This document shows positions 48,901-60,900 of a stretch of DNA of 64,000 nucleotides, in pieces. Location of the stretch: positions 1,736,001 through 1,800,000 of the forward strand of contig OY727102.1 in NCBI GenBank assembly GCA_963402885.1. Direction: 5' to 3'. Made by a program: the position numbers and the translations under genes. Below the pieces are notes generated by a model, which searched no databases, was not told the origin of the DNA, and saw only the letters and a program-made list of their open reading frames with translations. Numbering within the stretch: the first letter of the stretch is position 1; every line of letters begins with the position of its first letter. This DNA comes from Antedon bifida. Its lineage: Eukaryota; Echinodermata; Crinoidea; Comatulida; Antedonidae.

Positions 48901-51900
48901 TCATTCACAAGATTATTCATAGGCAGCATTAACTCCTACTTCTCATCTTCTACAATCTCAACCGATTTCATTAGATATGTACCCCCTACAGATGGACCAC
49001 CATTATACACTGGTTTGATGAGTGCACATGGTTGTGGTTTAAAAACTCATGTACTAGGGAAAGACAAGAATGCCTGGTGATGACTCTTGCCCGAGATGAG
49101 TGGAGGTGGACAGAGATGACATCAAGAAGCAATTATTATGTCGACCCGGTGAACTATATGGCTTTTGGACATGTAGCATTGTGAAAATAGTGTTGAGGCC
49201 AGTGCTTTTGTTGAAACTGAACTTGTATTACCTATACAACCAGTGACACAAATATCTTAAATGGAAAACATCTCTAAAGGACAGAAGCACACTAATTCTG
49301 CTTTCTCTCTACAACTTGCTTCTACAAATGCAGACAGAGAGAGAGATTCTAAGTGAAGTCATTTTGTTTGAAAGAGGCTGATCATAAAGATATTAACTTG
49401 AATACAGAGAGTCGACGAAATCTAAATGATGTGGTTAAACTATATCCCTATATATGTCCGAGACACAAGAAAACGATATCTGCACACATGGAAAGTACAC
49501 ATGCTTTTATCAAATATTTCTTCGCTCATGACCACCTGAACAACGACCGGTTACTTCCGCTGTATCAATTTTAACAGATTACTGAAACAAATTACAGATA
49601 TTGGAGTTTATGAGAGGACATGTATGTGTGGGACTTTCTGTATTTACATCAATTGATCAGGGTCATTGAGCGTGGTATCATTGGAATAACACAAATTAAT
49701 GATTTCATCAGAGCTGGCAAATCTAGTTGATGAGTTTGAAATCCAACATTTAAAGAGAGATGATATCCCGATTAATGAAGAATGCTGCAAATTCGCACAA
49801 AGGTGTTTGTTGGCCATGGCATGATGAAATTGGACAGAAAATGTTTGAGGCATTGGTAAAAGTCTTGTAGAAGGCAAACTGTCTATATGGGATCCTAAGA
49901 AAAAGACAAACATTGGCAAAAAATATATATGACGGTGAATACAGGTGAAAGTAAAAGAGGACTCCTATAATAGAGATTATTTGGCAGTGAAATGAGGTAT
50001 TGCAGTACTTTTGCCAATTTGTTTCTGAACAAGCTTGTTGGGATCGCAGATCAGTCTGTGGAAGTTTGATGGATACAGTAGTAGAAAACGAAGGAAGGTC
50101 AACTTACTGTATCGCATTCAAGATTAGAAATATTTCATTGAAGGACTTTGGCAGAGTTAGTTGTCATTTAACTGAAGAAGTGTATGAGATGTTTTAATAT
50201 GAAGTGTACTGTCAGTACTATAGACCTCCGACCTGATGGTCAACATTTTGTGTTAATCACCATGTTGTTGTCATAGGAATATCATTTTGTGTATTTCAAT
50301 CTAATTTTATTTAACTTACACACGTTTTAATAAGAAATTTAACCCATTTTTAAAAAATGGCGGCCATTTTGAAATTCAAAATGGCCACCATTTTGTGTTA
50401 ATCACAAATGTTGTTGTCATAGGCCTATCATTTTATGTGATTTCAATCAACGTCATAACTTGCACATGTTTTAATAAGAAATGTAATCCATTTTTAAAAA
50501 ATGGCGGCCATTTTGAAATTCAAAATGTCAGAATACTAATAAATATAGGTTTATAATAATTCTTATATAGCAGAGAACCCATATGAACTTAAAATATTAT
50601 TCAAAATGGGTGTTACTTTGTCCAATATGGTACATTTATTGGATATTTTACGTATTGGCGGCCATCTTGGATTTGACACCCTTAAGCTTTTTTAAAAAAA
50701 TGGCAACATATTTTTTTCATTACTTTACATCCTAAAGACACTAAATCAGCTGGAATTTTGCTTTTAACAAAAAAATGACACGAAATTACATAGTGGCCTA
50801 CATTATTTGCTTTAATGAAACATTCTACAAAAAAAAATGACCGGAAGTACAACATTTGACCCTCGACCCCATTTCTCAATTTTTGCATACACATTGTGAC
50901 TAAAATGTCTGTAGTGACTTTGTTTTGGCCTCAAATGACATAGATATAGGTTCCTATAATTATTAATAGCCATAGCCTGGGTGCAGAACAATTATTATAC
51001 ACATTTGCGGGAAAAAAGTATAGGAACATTTTTTTTTGGTTTTTCTAATAGAGTATACCATATGGAATGTCAGAAAAAAAATCCCCATCCCAGGGTCTTG
51101 GGGAAAATTTTTTATGGCACTTTTAAATTTTGGCCTATATAACACACACAAATACCTATATATAGGGGATAGGGAAAATCAATTAACAGTTTTTGTTACT
51201 TGCAGTTGTGTTTTAATGATTAAAATTAGTAGAGGCTTACTTTAATAACTACTTCTCATAGTAATTGATGAATCAGGTCGATACGATGACATCATCATGC
51301 CAGAATCCAATATGGCGTCCAATTTGGCGGGGAAAACAGGGTATTGCTAAACCCCCGCAAACCCCTGGAAACCTAAAAAAAAAACATAGAAAACCCCACC
51401 GAACCGACATAAAAGTGATTGAATCATGGAGTGTACGCCCCACTGGGTATGTCCATGTAAAAAAAATTAAAATTTCTACTGTTAACTACTTATTTTTGGG
51501 ATAAAACATCATTTTTTTTGTTAAAAATTAGCAATCATTTTTTACCAAAAAATGATGTTTTACCCCAAAAATAAGTAGTTAACAGTAGAAATTTTATTTT
51601 TTCAAAACATGGATATACCCAGTGCTACATGATTCAATCACTTTTATGTTGGTTCGGTGGGGTTTGCTATGTTTTTTGGAGGTTTGCAAGGGTTTGCGGA
51701 GTTTAGCAATACCCTGTTTTTTCCGCCAAATTGGACGCCATATTGGATTCTGGCATGATGATGTCATTGTTATCGACTCGATTTATCAACTACTATGAGA
51801 AGTAGTTATTAAAGTAAGCCTCAGCAAATTTTAATCATCATAGCACAACTTTAAGTAACAAAAAACGTGAATTGGTTTTCCCTATCCCCTATATATAGGT

Positions 51901-54900
51901 ATTTGTGTGTGTTAATAGGCATTTGTGTGTGTTATATAGGCCAAAATTTAAAAGTGCTGTAAAAAATTTTCCCCAAGACCCTGGGATGGGGACTTTTTTT
52001 CTGACATTCTATATGGTATACTCTATCAGAAAAAAAAGAAAAAAAATTTTCCTATACTTTTTTCCCGCAAAATTTGTACTGCACCCAGGCTACCAGCATA
52101 GGACCACTTTGTAATTCCCAAAATCACACTTTGTCACACACCTAGAAAGTAATTAGCGCCAATAAGGTTGATGGTTATATGCCACAACTCTACAGATCAC
52201 ACATAGACCGATGTAATGCGAATAATGTATTTTAATAACCGTCAATAATTGAATACAACCAACAAACAACGCCAGCCCATGAGGCCCAATGGCGTAGAAG
52301 TACAAGTTAAATAAAATATGCAAATAACAAAAAATTACAGTTGTCCTACATCTAATTCAAAATTCAATCATTTGTATCACGTGACTCTTGTACCAGGTTC
52401 ACTTCGGTGAATGGTAGTTGCGCTAATCATAGCAACTTGATTAACATGTTCATGTACATCAAACCACTGACTGGTATCCCAGATTATTCTTAGCTAATGT
52501 AAGGTCGGTGAAAAATTAACTGGATGAACTGACTGATCCTTAACAAGTATAAAGTTGAAGTAGCTATTTTAGCTGAAACATGGCTCAATGATTTGACTTG
52601 TGATTTTGCGTAATTTTTCAAGTTTAAACTTATTTCCAAGAATAGGAAACAGAAAAAAGAAGGTGGAGTTGCTTGTTGTATAGCGGATGGTTTTCAAGTT
52701 GAAACCATGAGTGATCATAATTGTGAGAATGAATGTTTATGGTTTTAAGGGTGACGCTACCACATTAATGTAGATTGGGCAGCCATTTTTATATGGGTGC
52801 CGTTTATTATCTACCCAGTGCTCCCAATGCAGGCAATCTTGTTGAACATTTTTTACATACCATTGATAACATACATCTGACTTTGTAAAGAATTGTGGAC
52901 TTAATCAAATAATTAATTTTAATACAATAGATGAGTCAGTACTTGATAAGGTGTTTATGAATTACGATGATCTTTACAGGAACCCTAAGCGATTGGCCCC
53001 CATTGGCCGTAGTGATCACAATGTTATTTTGTTATTATTATTTTTAACACAAGAAACTGATCCAACTTGCTAACAAGTGTGTTCGAATTCGCAGTCAACC
53101 CTATTGTGATTCTTCAATAACAGATGACACTAATATTAAAAAAAACTCTGCTTTTTTCTTCAATGCTCACTGGAGAGCGTTTCATAAGAATTTTCTAGTT
53201 GTCACTAGATGTCTTGTGTTCGGAGTGCAGACTTTACTTGGATGACGCTCAATGTTAGGAAGCTAATCGATAAAAGGCAGAATCTGTACCGGAATTTCGG
53301 TAAAACTACTGAATGGCGTAGACTTTGCAACTTGGTTCAAGTTGGTATCCGTGAAGCTAAAGCTACTTATTAGCGGAATTTGTTGAAAGCCCCAAGGGTG
53401 TTAAGCAATTGTGTAATTTGAATAAACCATCTTCTTTCAGCCTGGACTGTCTGATGGTGATGCTGTGAGCATAATTAATGATTACTTTGCTGCTATTTGT
53501 ATTGGCCTTCTTTTTTGGATCTTTCTAGTCTTCCAGCGTATTTGCCAGCAGCAGCCCACCGGATGTCATCGATACCTGGCAAGTACAGAAAGTGCTTAAT
53601 ACTCTCAACCCTTTCAAAACCGGGCATCCTGATGATCAGCCAATCCGTTTGATTAAAGACTTCGCACCTGAACTGAGTATACCTGTCACAAACATTTTCA
53701 ACAATGCACTTGTTTTTCCTGATGTACCCAAGGTGAAGATTGTTGCTTCTTTAATGACCTTTGGCCCATCTCACTGACTCCAATTTTGGTCAGGATCTTC
53801 GAGAAGATATTTGTGCGCTGGATCCTTGATGATATTAAAGATAAGTTGGACTGTAAACGATTTGGTAGAAAGAAATCCTCCACCACTCATTATCTGATTA
53901 GTCTCATTGATTGTAGTTTTAAAGATGTTGAGAAAGGTGGTAATTATGTTAATATATCTGTGCAGTTGACTTTATGAAAGCTTTTGATCGTGTTATCGTT
54001 CTATTGTTATAAAAAAGTTAATTGACCTTTAGTTCCTATCATCTGCAGCTTTCTCAGTGGGCGAGTAATGAACACCAGGTTTGCAGGCGCCCAGTCCTCT
54101 TATACATACATACATTAGGATCCTCCTCTTCTACGTTGTAGAACTGGAGTCGAAAACCTATTCAGCACCAAATAGCCTACTAAGGTGTTCGTTAAGAATT
54201 TTCTTCGATAATTGTGTAATGGCTTTGGCTTGCCTGATTTCCATACTTAAAATACAAGAGATTTTAATCCACGGACCACGATAGTACCGTCTTGTTGGAA
54301 CAGCAAACAGCATCTTTTTTGTAATTGATGAATTCGCTCCTTTACAGATATGACCAACGTATCGGATATACTGACTGTATATGCAGTCCCTCAAGAAAGA
54401 ATACCTCTATAAAATGTGGTGTCCCCCAGGGAACACTACATTGGCCGTTGTTGTTGCTCACTCTTATTAATGAAGCCCTGATTGACAGCTACAGAAGATG
54501 GATATATGTAGATGCAACCTCACCCTGGGTGAAGTTGTCCCTAGAAATTATTTACCTATGATGCAATCCCTTCTTGATAATTTAAATGAATGGTGTTTAC
54601 AGAATCAGATGGTACCCAAACCTTCTAAATGTTATATCTAGTTATGATAACTAGATGGTGAGCTCGCTTATATTTAAAAAAATACCGTCCTAATAATTAA
54701 TACATTATTTAATTAAAACATTTTTGAAACTAAGTTCCGCGACAGAGTGGGCCGTTTCGGCCAAAGAAAGAAGACATAATGGCTTGCAACATGGGTAGAC
54801 ATCCCGGTCCTAACGGGACACAGATAGCCTACTGTTATTCCTGCCAGCTTACTCAATAAAACTCGGATATCAGGATTTCACTTGGTTTTAAACAAAATGT

Positions 54901-57900
54901 CTTATTATCAAATCTCCCTATGTAATTTTATAATACTATTCCCCACAATATATTCCGATGCTTTATGGCGTATATTTAATTTGATCTTTATTAATTTGCA
55001 GTATAATTTTTATTTTTTAACTACTGTACCTTCACACGCGCGGTCCGTTCCTAAAATAAACAAAAAAACTAAAATGGCTATAGCTTAGCTTCAACTTAGT
55101 TGAAACCAGGTTGTTGCAAGGTGAACTCATCTTGAACCCGGAAATTACCGCATAGAATTGAAATTGAGTTGAGAATCTACCGTTGAAATCATAAAACTCT
55201 TTATAATATCTTCCTAAGATAGAAATATAGAACAATATCGTAATATTGAAAACTAATGTTATCAAATTTACATTCCACGGTACATCTGAGATAGATCAGG
55301 TAGGTATCCAAGGCAGAGATTTGTACCAACGTTTTTCCATTGTGCTCACCTATGTTAGAATTAACCATAATTTATATATAGATGCTCTTTCAATTATTGG
55401 TATTCCCTCACTTGAGGAAAGAAATCTACTTTACACTTGCTTTTGGCAATAGTTTGCTGGAATCTGATAAATTCAGGCATACATATGCTCCCTTTGTATT
55501 ACAAACCCTTGAGAACTGAGAGATCTAATCATTTGCTTGAAATTCCAAAATTTAAGACTGAGAGATATAGAAAGTCCCCTATACCCACATTGGTCCAAAT
55601 TTTAAATAAGCATCATACGGTAGTTGATGAACATTTTAAATAATCATCTATCATGTACCTAATTTTTTTTTTTTCTCTCTCGTCTAATGAGCAATAGGTA
55701 CTCTCAATCTAATGAATTTTAATCACTTTATTGGCTGTGGTTGATTTTCCCTTTTGTTTTCAATTTCAATTTCAATTTATTTCCACAATATAATAAATAC
55801 ATACATAAATGCAATGAAGTGATTATGTGGGGGAGAGTCATATAAGTCATTTAACGACTTTAAGTTTGACTACTTCATGTTTGAATGTTTGTTAAATCTT
55901 TATTGATATTTTTCTAGCGTTACCTCCTATGTTAATGTTTGATGTTTTTGTGTACTTTTTATACAGTATTTATTAATTAATATTATGTAAATGCAATATT
56001 TTCAGCTTCTGCTGCTTTTTTGGTTTTTTTATACCAAAATAAAATATAAAAATAAAATCTCAAAAACCACTAATGCGACCCTATTTCTCAATATTTGTAT
56101 TATAATGCAACTAAAATGTCAATTCACTGTAATTTGCATATTTCATATAACTTGTACTACTAATTTGCATACTTTTGGAAATTAATAAACGGTCCTATAA
56201 TGGCTATATAAAACCTGTAGCTGAAGGCCAAAACAAAGCCTGTACATACATTTTAGTTGCATTATCTGCAAATATTGAGAAATAGGGTCGAGGGTCATAC
56301 TTCTTATAATTTTTTCCTAAAATGATTTATTAGAGCAAATATAAAGATGTACATTCTGTAAAAGGCTTTGAAAAAATCAACTCTCTAGCATTAATGGTTT
56401 TCGAGATATGTGAAAACTGTAATTTCACCCCTTATTTGCATATTTCATGTAATTTGTACTACTAATTAGCCTAGTTTCGAGGTGCATGACAAAAGCATGA
56501 TTTTGAGAATTACAAAGAGGTCCTATGCTGACTATAGTAAACCTGTATCCGAGTCATTTGAGTCCAAAACAAAGTCTCTACAGACATTTTAGTTGCATTA
56601 TGTATGCAAACATTGATAAATGAAATCGAGGGTCAATTGCTGTATTTCCGGTCATTTTTTCGTAAAATGTTTCATTAGAACAAATATAAATATATACATT
56701 CAGACTAGGTAACCATGTAATTTCACCCTAATTTGCATATTTAAGATAATTTGCATATCATCGGGATTATTGACAGAGGTACTGTGATGCTCAAATTTTG
56801 ATCTCCTCATCATATGTGACCATTTAAAAAAGAAACTCTCTGTTTGCAATTTGTTTCACTCAAAATGATAGATTGCCTAGCCTATATACCTAGTTTTAGA
56901 AAATAATTACATTTTTTAAATGAGTAAATTATTTCTTTTTTGTTGATCCAATACAAGAAAACTAATAAGTATGTGTAAGATTGTGTAAGTACTGTCATAC
57001 AGTAATTGTATAATTGTTTAAAAAAAATTACCTTATTTTGCAATGTTAGTGATTCACCATCCTGTATGAGGCATGTCACTATTTCAAAGGCAGGTGTTTT
57101 ATATGTGTATGTACTATTCACATACAAATGAAGTGGAGTGTTTCCATCCTTGATGAACAAAATCATAATCATAAGTTCAATAATATTGATAACAGCTATA
57201 TAAGTATTTGAAGTGCTAAATAGACAACCAATAAATGTATAGCAAAACACATCTCATCACAAATGGTAAGTTGTTGCAGTTGAGTTCTTTATAATTTTTG
57301 CCAGTATCTATCTTTGTTACAGTATCTTTACATAGTAATTTATGCAGTCTTATGAATTGTTACACCTAGTTTTACAAAATAATTTCATTTTGAAATAAGT
57401 AACTTATTTCTTTTTCTTGACACAAGAAAACTAATAAGTATGTAATAAGTATGTGTACGTTTTTGTATGTATAGTAAGTTTATAATTGTGAGAAAAACAA
57501 AATTACCTTATTTTGCAATGAAAATGATGCACCATGCTGTAGAAGGCCTTCCACTATTTCTAAGGTAGGTTGTGTCAGAATATCTCTATTATTCAGATAC
57601 AAATGAAGTGGAGTGTTTCCATCCTTGATGAACAAAATCATAATCATAAGTTCAATAATATTGATAACAGCTATATAAGTAATTGCAGTTAAGTTCATTA
57701 TAATTTAAGTCATTGTCTACCTTTGTTACAGTATCTTTACATATTATTTTATGAAATCTTATGAATCGTTATACCTAGTCTTGAAAATAATTTCATAAGT
57801 ATGTCTAGATTTGTGCATGTATTTTTCATACAGTAAGTGTATAAATTGTTAGAAAAAAAATTACCTTATTTTGCAATAATAATGGCGCACCATACTGTAG

Positions 57901-60900
57901 GAGGCAAGTCACTATTTTTAAGACAGGCCTTCGACTCCTCAGATGAAAATGAAGTTGAGTGTTTCCATCCTTGATGAACAAAATCATAATCATAAGATCA
58001 ATAATATTGTTAACAGCTATATAAGTTCACATCACATCATTTTCAATGTGTAAAAAGAAAACGTTATCTGTAAATCTAAACTATGCATAATGTATGATTC
58101 TTTTTATATACCTCATCAATAGTTTTTAAAAGATCTGGATGTTCCTTGCACATTTGTTCAATTGTTTTCAAGTCATCATTGATAATAGCTTGTTGCAAAT
58201 AGTAGTCCCTTTCAAAACTTAAGAAAAAAATGCATTATTACCATAAATTTTATGAGAATAACAGTTCATGACAATAATATACTATTTAATATTTTTATTT
58301 TTAGTGTAACACATGAAAATTTTTTTTTTATTTTAAAGATGTATTGTCCCTTGAAACACAAAAGAATGAAGGTAAAAATATTAAAGTAATATTAAAGTTA
58401 TTCACTTTAAGTCGAAAATTCGAGCCAAAAACAACAAGTTTACGTAAGTAACAGGTAAATTAATTTGATGATTACATTTCGTCTGGAAAATCATCACGAG
58501 CGAAAGTAAACAAAGATTTCAAACCACGAGTATGCATTATGCATTTAAGAATTGTTTTTCAATTATTATACTTCGTTATAGTAATACACGTCAAAATAAA
58601 ATTTGAGAATGAATATATATGGTGGATTTAAAATAAAATTTGAAAAGCCCACCTCTCCATTTACAAACACTCCGATTATTGTACAAGAAATTTAATTTTA
58701 ATATGTTTTATAATATTCCTATATATTGGTAGCTGATCAACCCTTGGTCTTAAATTGTTCAAAATATACATTTTGTTATTTGTTACACATTTTGAAAAAT
58801 GTTACAAAAGGTCAAAGGGTCTAGTCCAGTAGCAGGAGGGGGGGACAAATTGCAATCCAACTTTTCTAGACCAGAATTTTCCGTAGATTACGAATATGGA
58901 AGGTAATCGATCAGGATAGAAAGAGTTTTCAAGATATAAGGGGTCAAAGTTCAAAATTGAACAATTACAACAATGTATTATGTATATGTATCTATATATA
59001 AATTTACGTAAGGGCAAAATTCGATAAATCTCGGTTTATTTCTAGAATTTTTACTCGATGGTATATAAAGTTGGTTCATACTTTCGGTACTGATTATAAC
59101 CATCTGATGTAACCCTGTTTACTAATTAAATTGAGTTAGGTAATTAGTTATTGACGATTAAAACGAATTTAGGTTCAACGATTTGCCCCAAATAGGAGTG
59201 TTTTCCAATCGTGGTATACACTGTCTAATGAATGTCCATGGAAAAATACTCGCACACAATAATACGAGTATGCTTCCCATTTTCCTATCTCCTCCTACGA
59301 TAATTGTTTTTAATAGCTGAAAACCGGTTGAACAGCTCAAGTATAGCATCATAATGTTGAAGACAGGCCGATTTTCTTTAAAAAATACTATTTTGATACA
59401 GATTTAATATACATTTATACAACTGTTTTGATCTGCGATAAATGGAACATTCCAATCTCTGTTCCACAAGTGTCTATTCCCTCAGGCGTCGTAAAGGCAA
59501 GTACTGTACAGTCATAACAGAAATTCGATCCATTTTATCCAATCTGTGCTGCAGAGGTTGGATATAGGTATTTTTTTAAACGGATAATGAGCTAGCCTTT
59601 CCAGTCGCCGTCTATTATGTACAATCATCTTTATTATTGCAGTTAAACCACCACCCACACCACCACCCTCCCCTCACTGAGTAGCGTTGTAAAGCCAGTA
59701 GAGGACAGGCCTACAGTACAAAGGATCACATGCCCTAAACGCAGAACAACTTTGGTGGTTAGGAACCAACATAAGTATGAATTGGCTCTAAGAAACAATT
59801 GAAAACCATTAGACCTACTAATTAAGTTAAGTTAGATAATTATTTATTGACGATCAAAGCGAATTTACGATTTTCCCCGAATAGAGGTATTTACTTAATA
59901 TTACTGACAGTTCCTTCTGAACGTTTATATTAATTAATAATGTAATTACTGTACAAAAAAATATAAACGTCGTATTAGTGATGTATCGTTACATGTACTG
60001 TACTATTTCAATCGACTGTACGGTGACAGTTTCAACAAAGTATTAAATAGCAATGTTTACTGTGTTTAGCCATGGTTTAGTGGTATATTATTTGTAAAAC
60101 ATGAAAACAATTAATATTTCGTTACTAAATGGATAAAGAATATATTTAAAAATTGTTCGTCTTTGCACCCATCCTCTTCCTCATCCCTCAACCCTCATGT
60201 TGCATACAAAACACAAATTCAGTTTGTTTCAAAACAATTGACAAGTTTCTCTTTCGGAAGTAATTCCCAGGGTGCTAATTTTAGTTGAGTACATAAATCA
60301 CCGTGTCTATTTATTCGTTCCTGTAAACGACATGTATTATTGTCCTGCATGTACATTTGAAGTCGCCAATTTTTTAACGCTGAAATTACTATGTATTCGA
60401 GAACCATCTGTGGGCACGACCTAGATGGTACGCGAGCGAACCATCTAGTTATAATAAATTATTATTATGAAAAAAAATCCTTTGTGATTAAGGGTCAAAT
60501 GTCAATATTGACCAATCATAGAACGTACCTATAAAACCAAATAAAAACTAATATTTAACAAAAATTTGATGTTTTCTTATCCTGTTAATCATACACAATG
60601 TAAAACAGCGAATACATCATTTCATCAGTTGACATAAGGTCAATTTCATCAGTTGCTATAAGGTCAATTTCATCAGTTGACATAAGGTCAAAGGTCAACA
60701 TTTTAATATGCATATTAGTTACCAAATAAATGCAAAGTTGTTCAAACTATGATATCGATGGTTTTACAAGTAATCAAATTATTTAATCAGTAAAGTTTAA
60801 TCAATATAATTATAATACTGTAATTAATCAAATCAGACATAAAATGTTACACTGACCTTGAATAAAATAAATGGTTAAAGCCAAACTTATAAAACTTTTC

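Larger units (their letters stand above)
46970..56880. mobile_element. Composite repeat cluster between ankyrin exons 3 and 4
   Basis: It contains no host exon. Sequences near its edges are inverted copies: GATGATATGCAAAT and GCAAATTAGGGTGAAATT at about 47168-47215, and the complements at about 56715-56755. Inner stretches such as GCCATTTTGAAATTCAAAAT (50350, 50510) and CAAGATGGCCGCC (47450) are repeated in both orientations. LINE remnants and a foldback lie within. Confidence 0.5.

Noticed and set aside
51036..52114. Frames on both arms of the foldback
   Set aside because: They are mirror images created by the palindrome and have no known domain.
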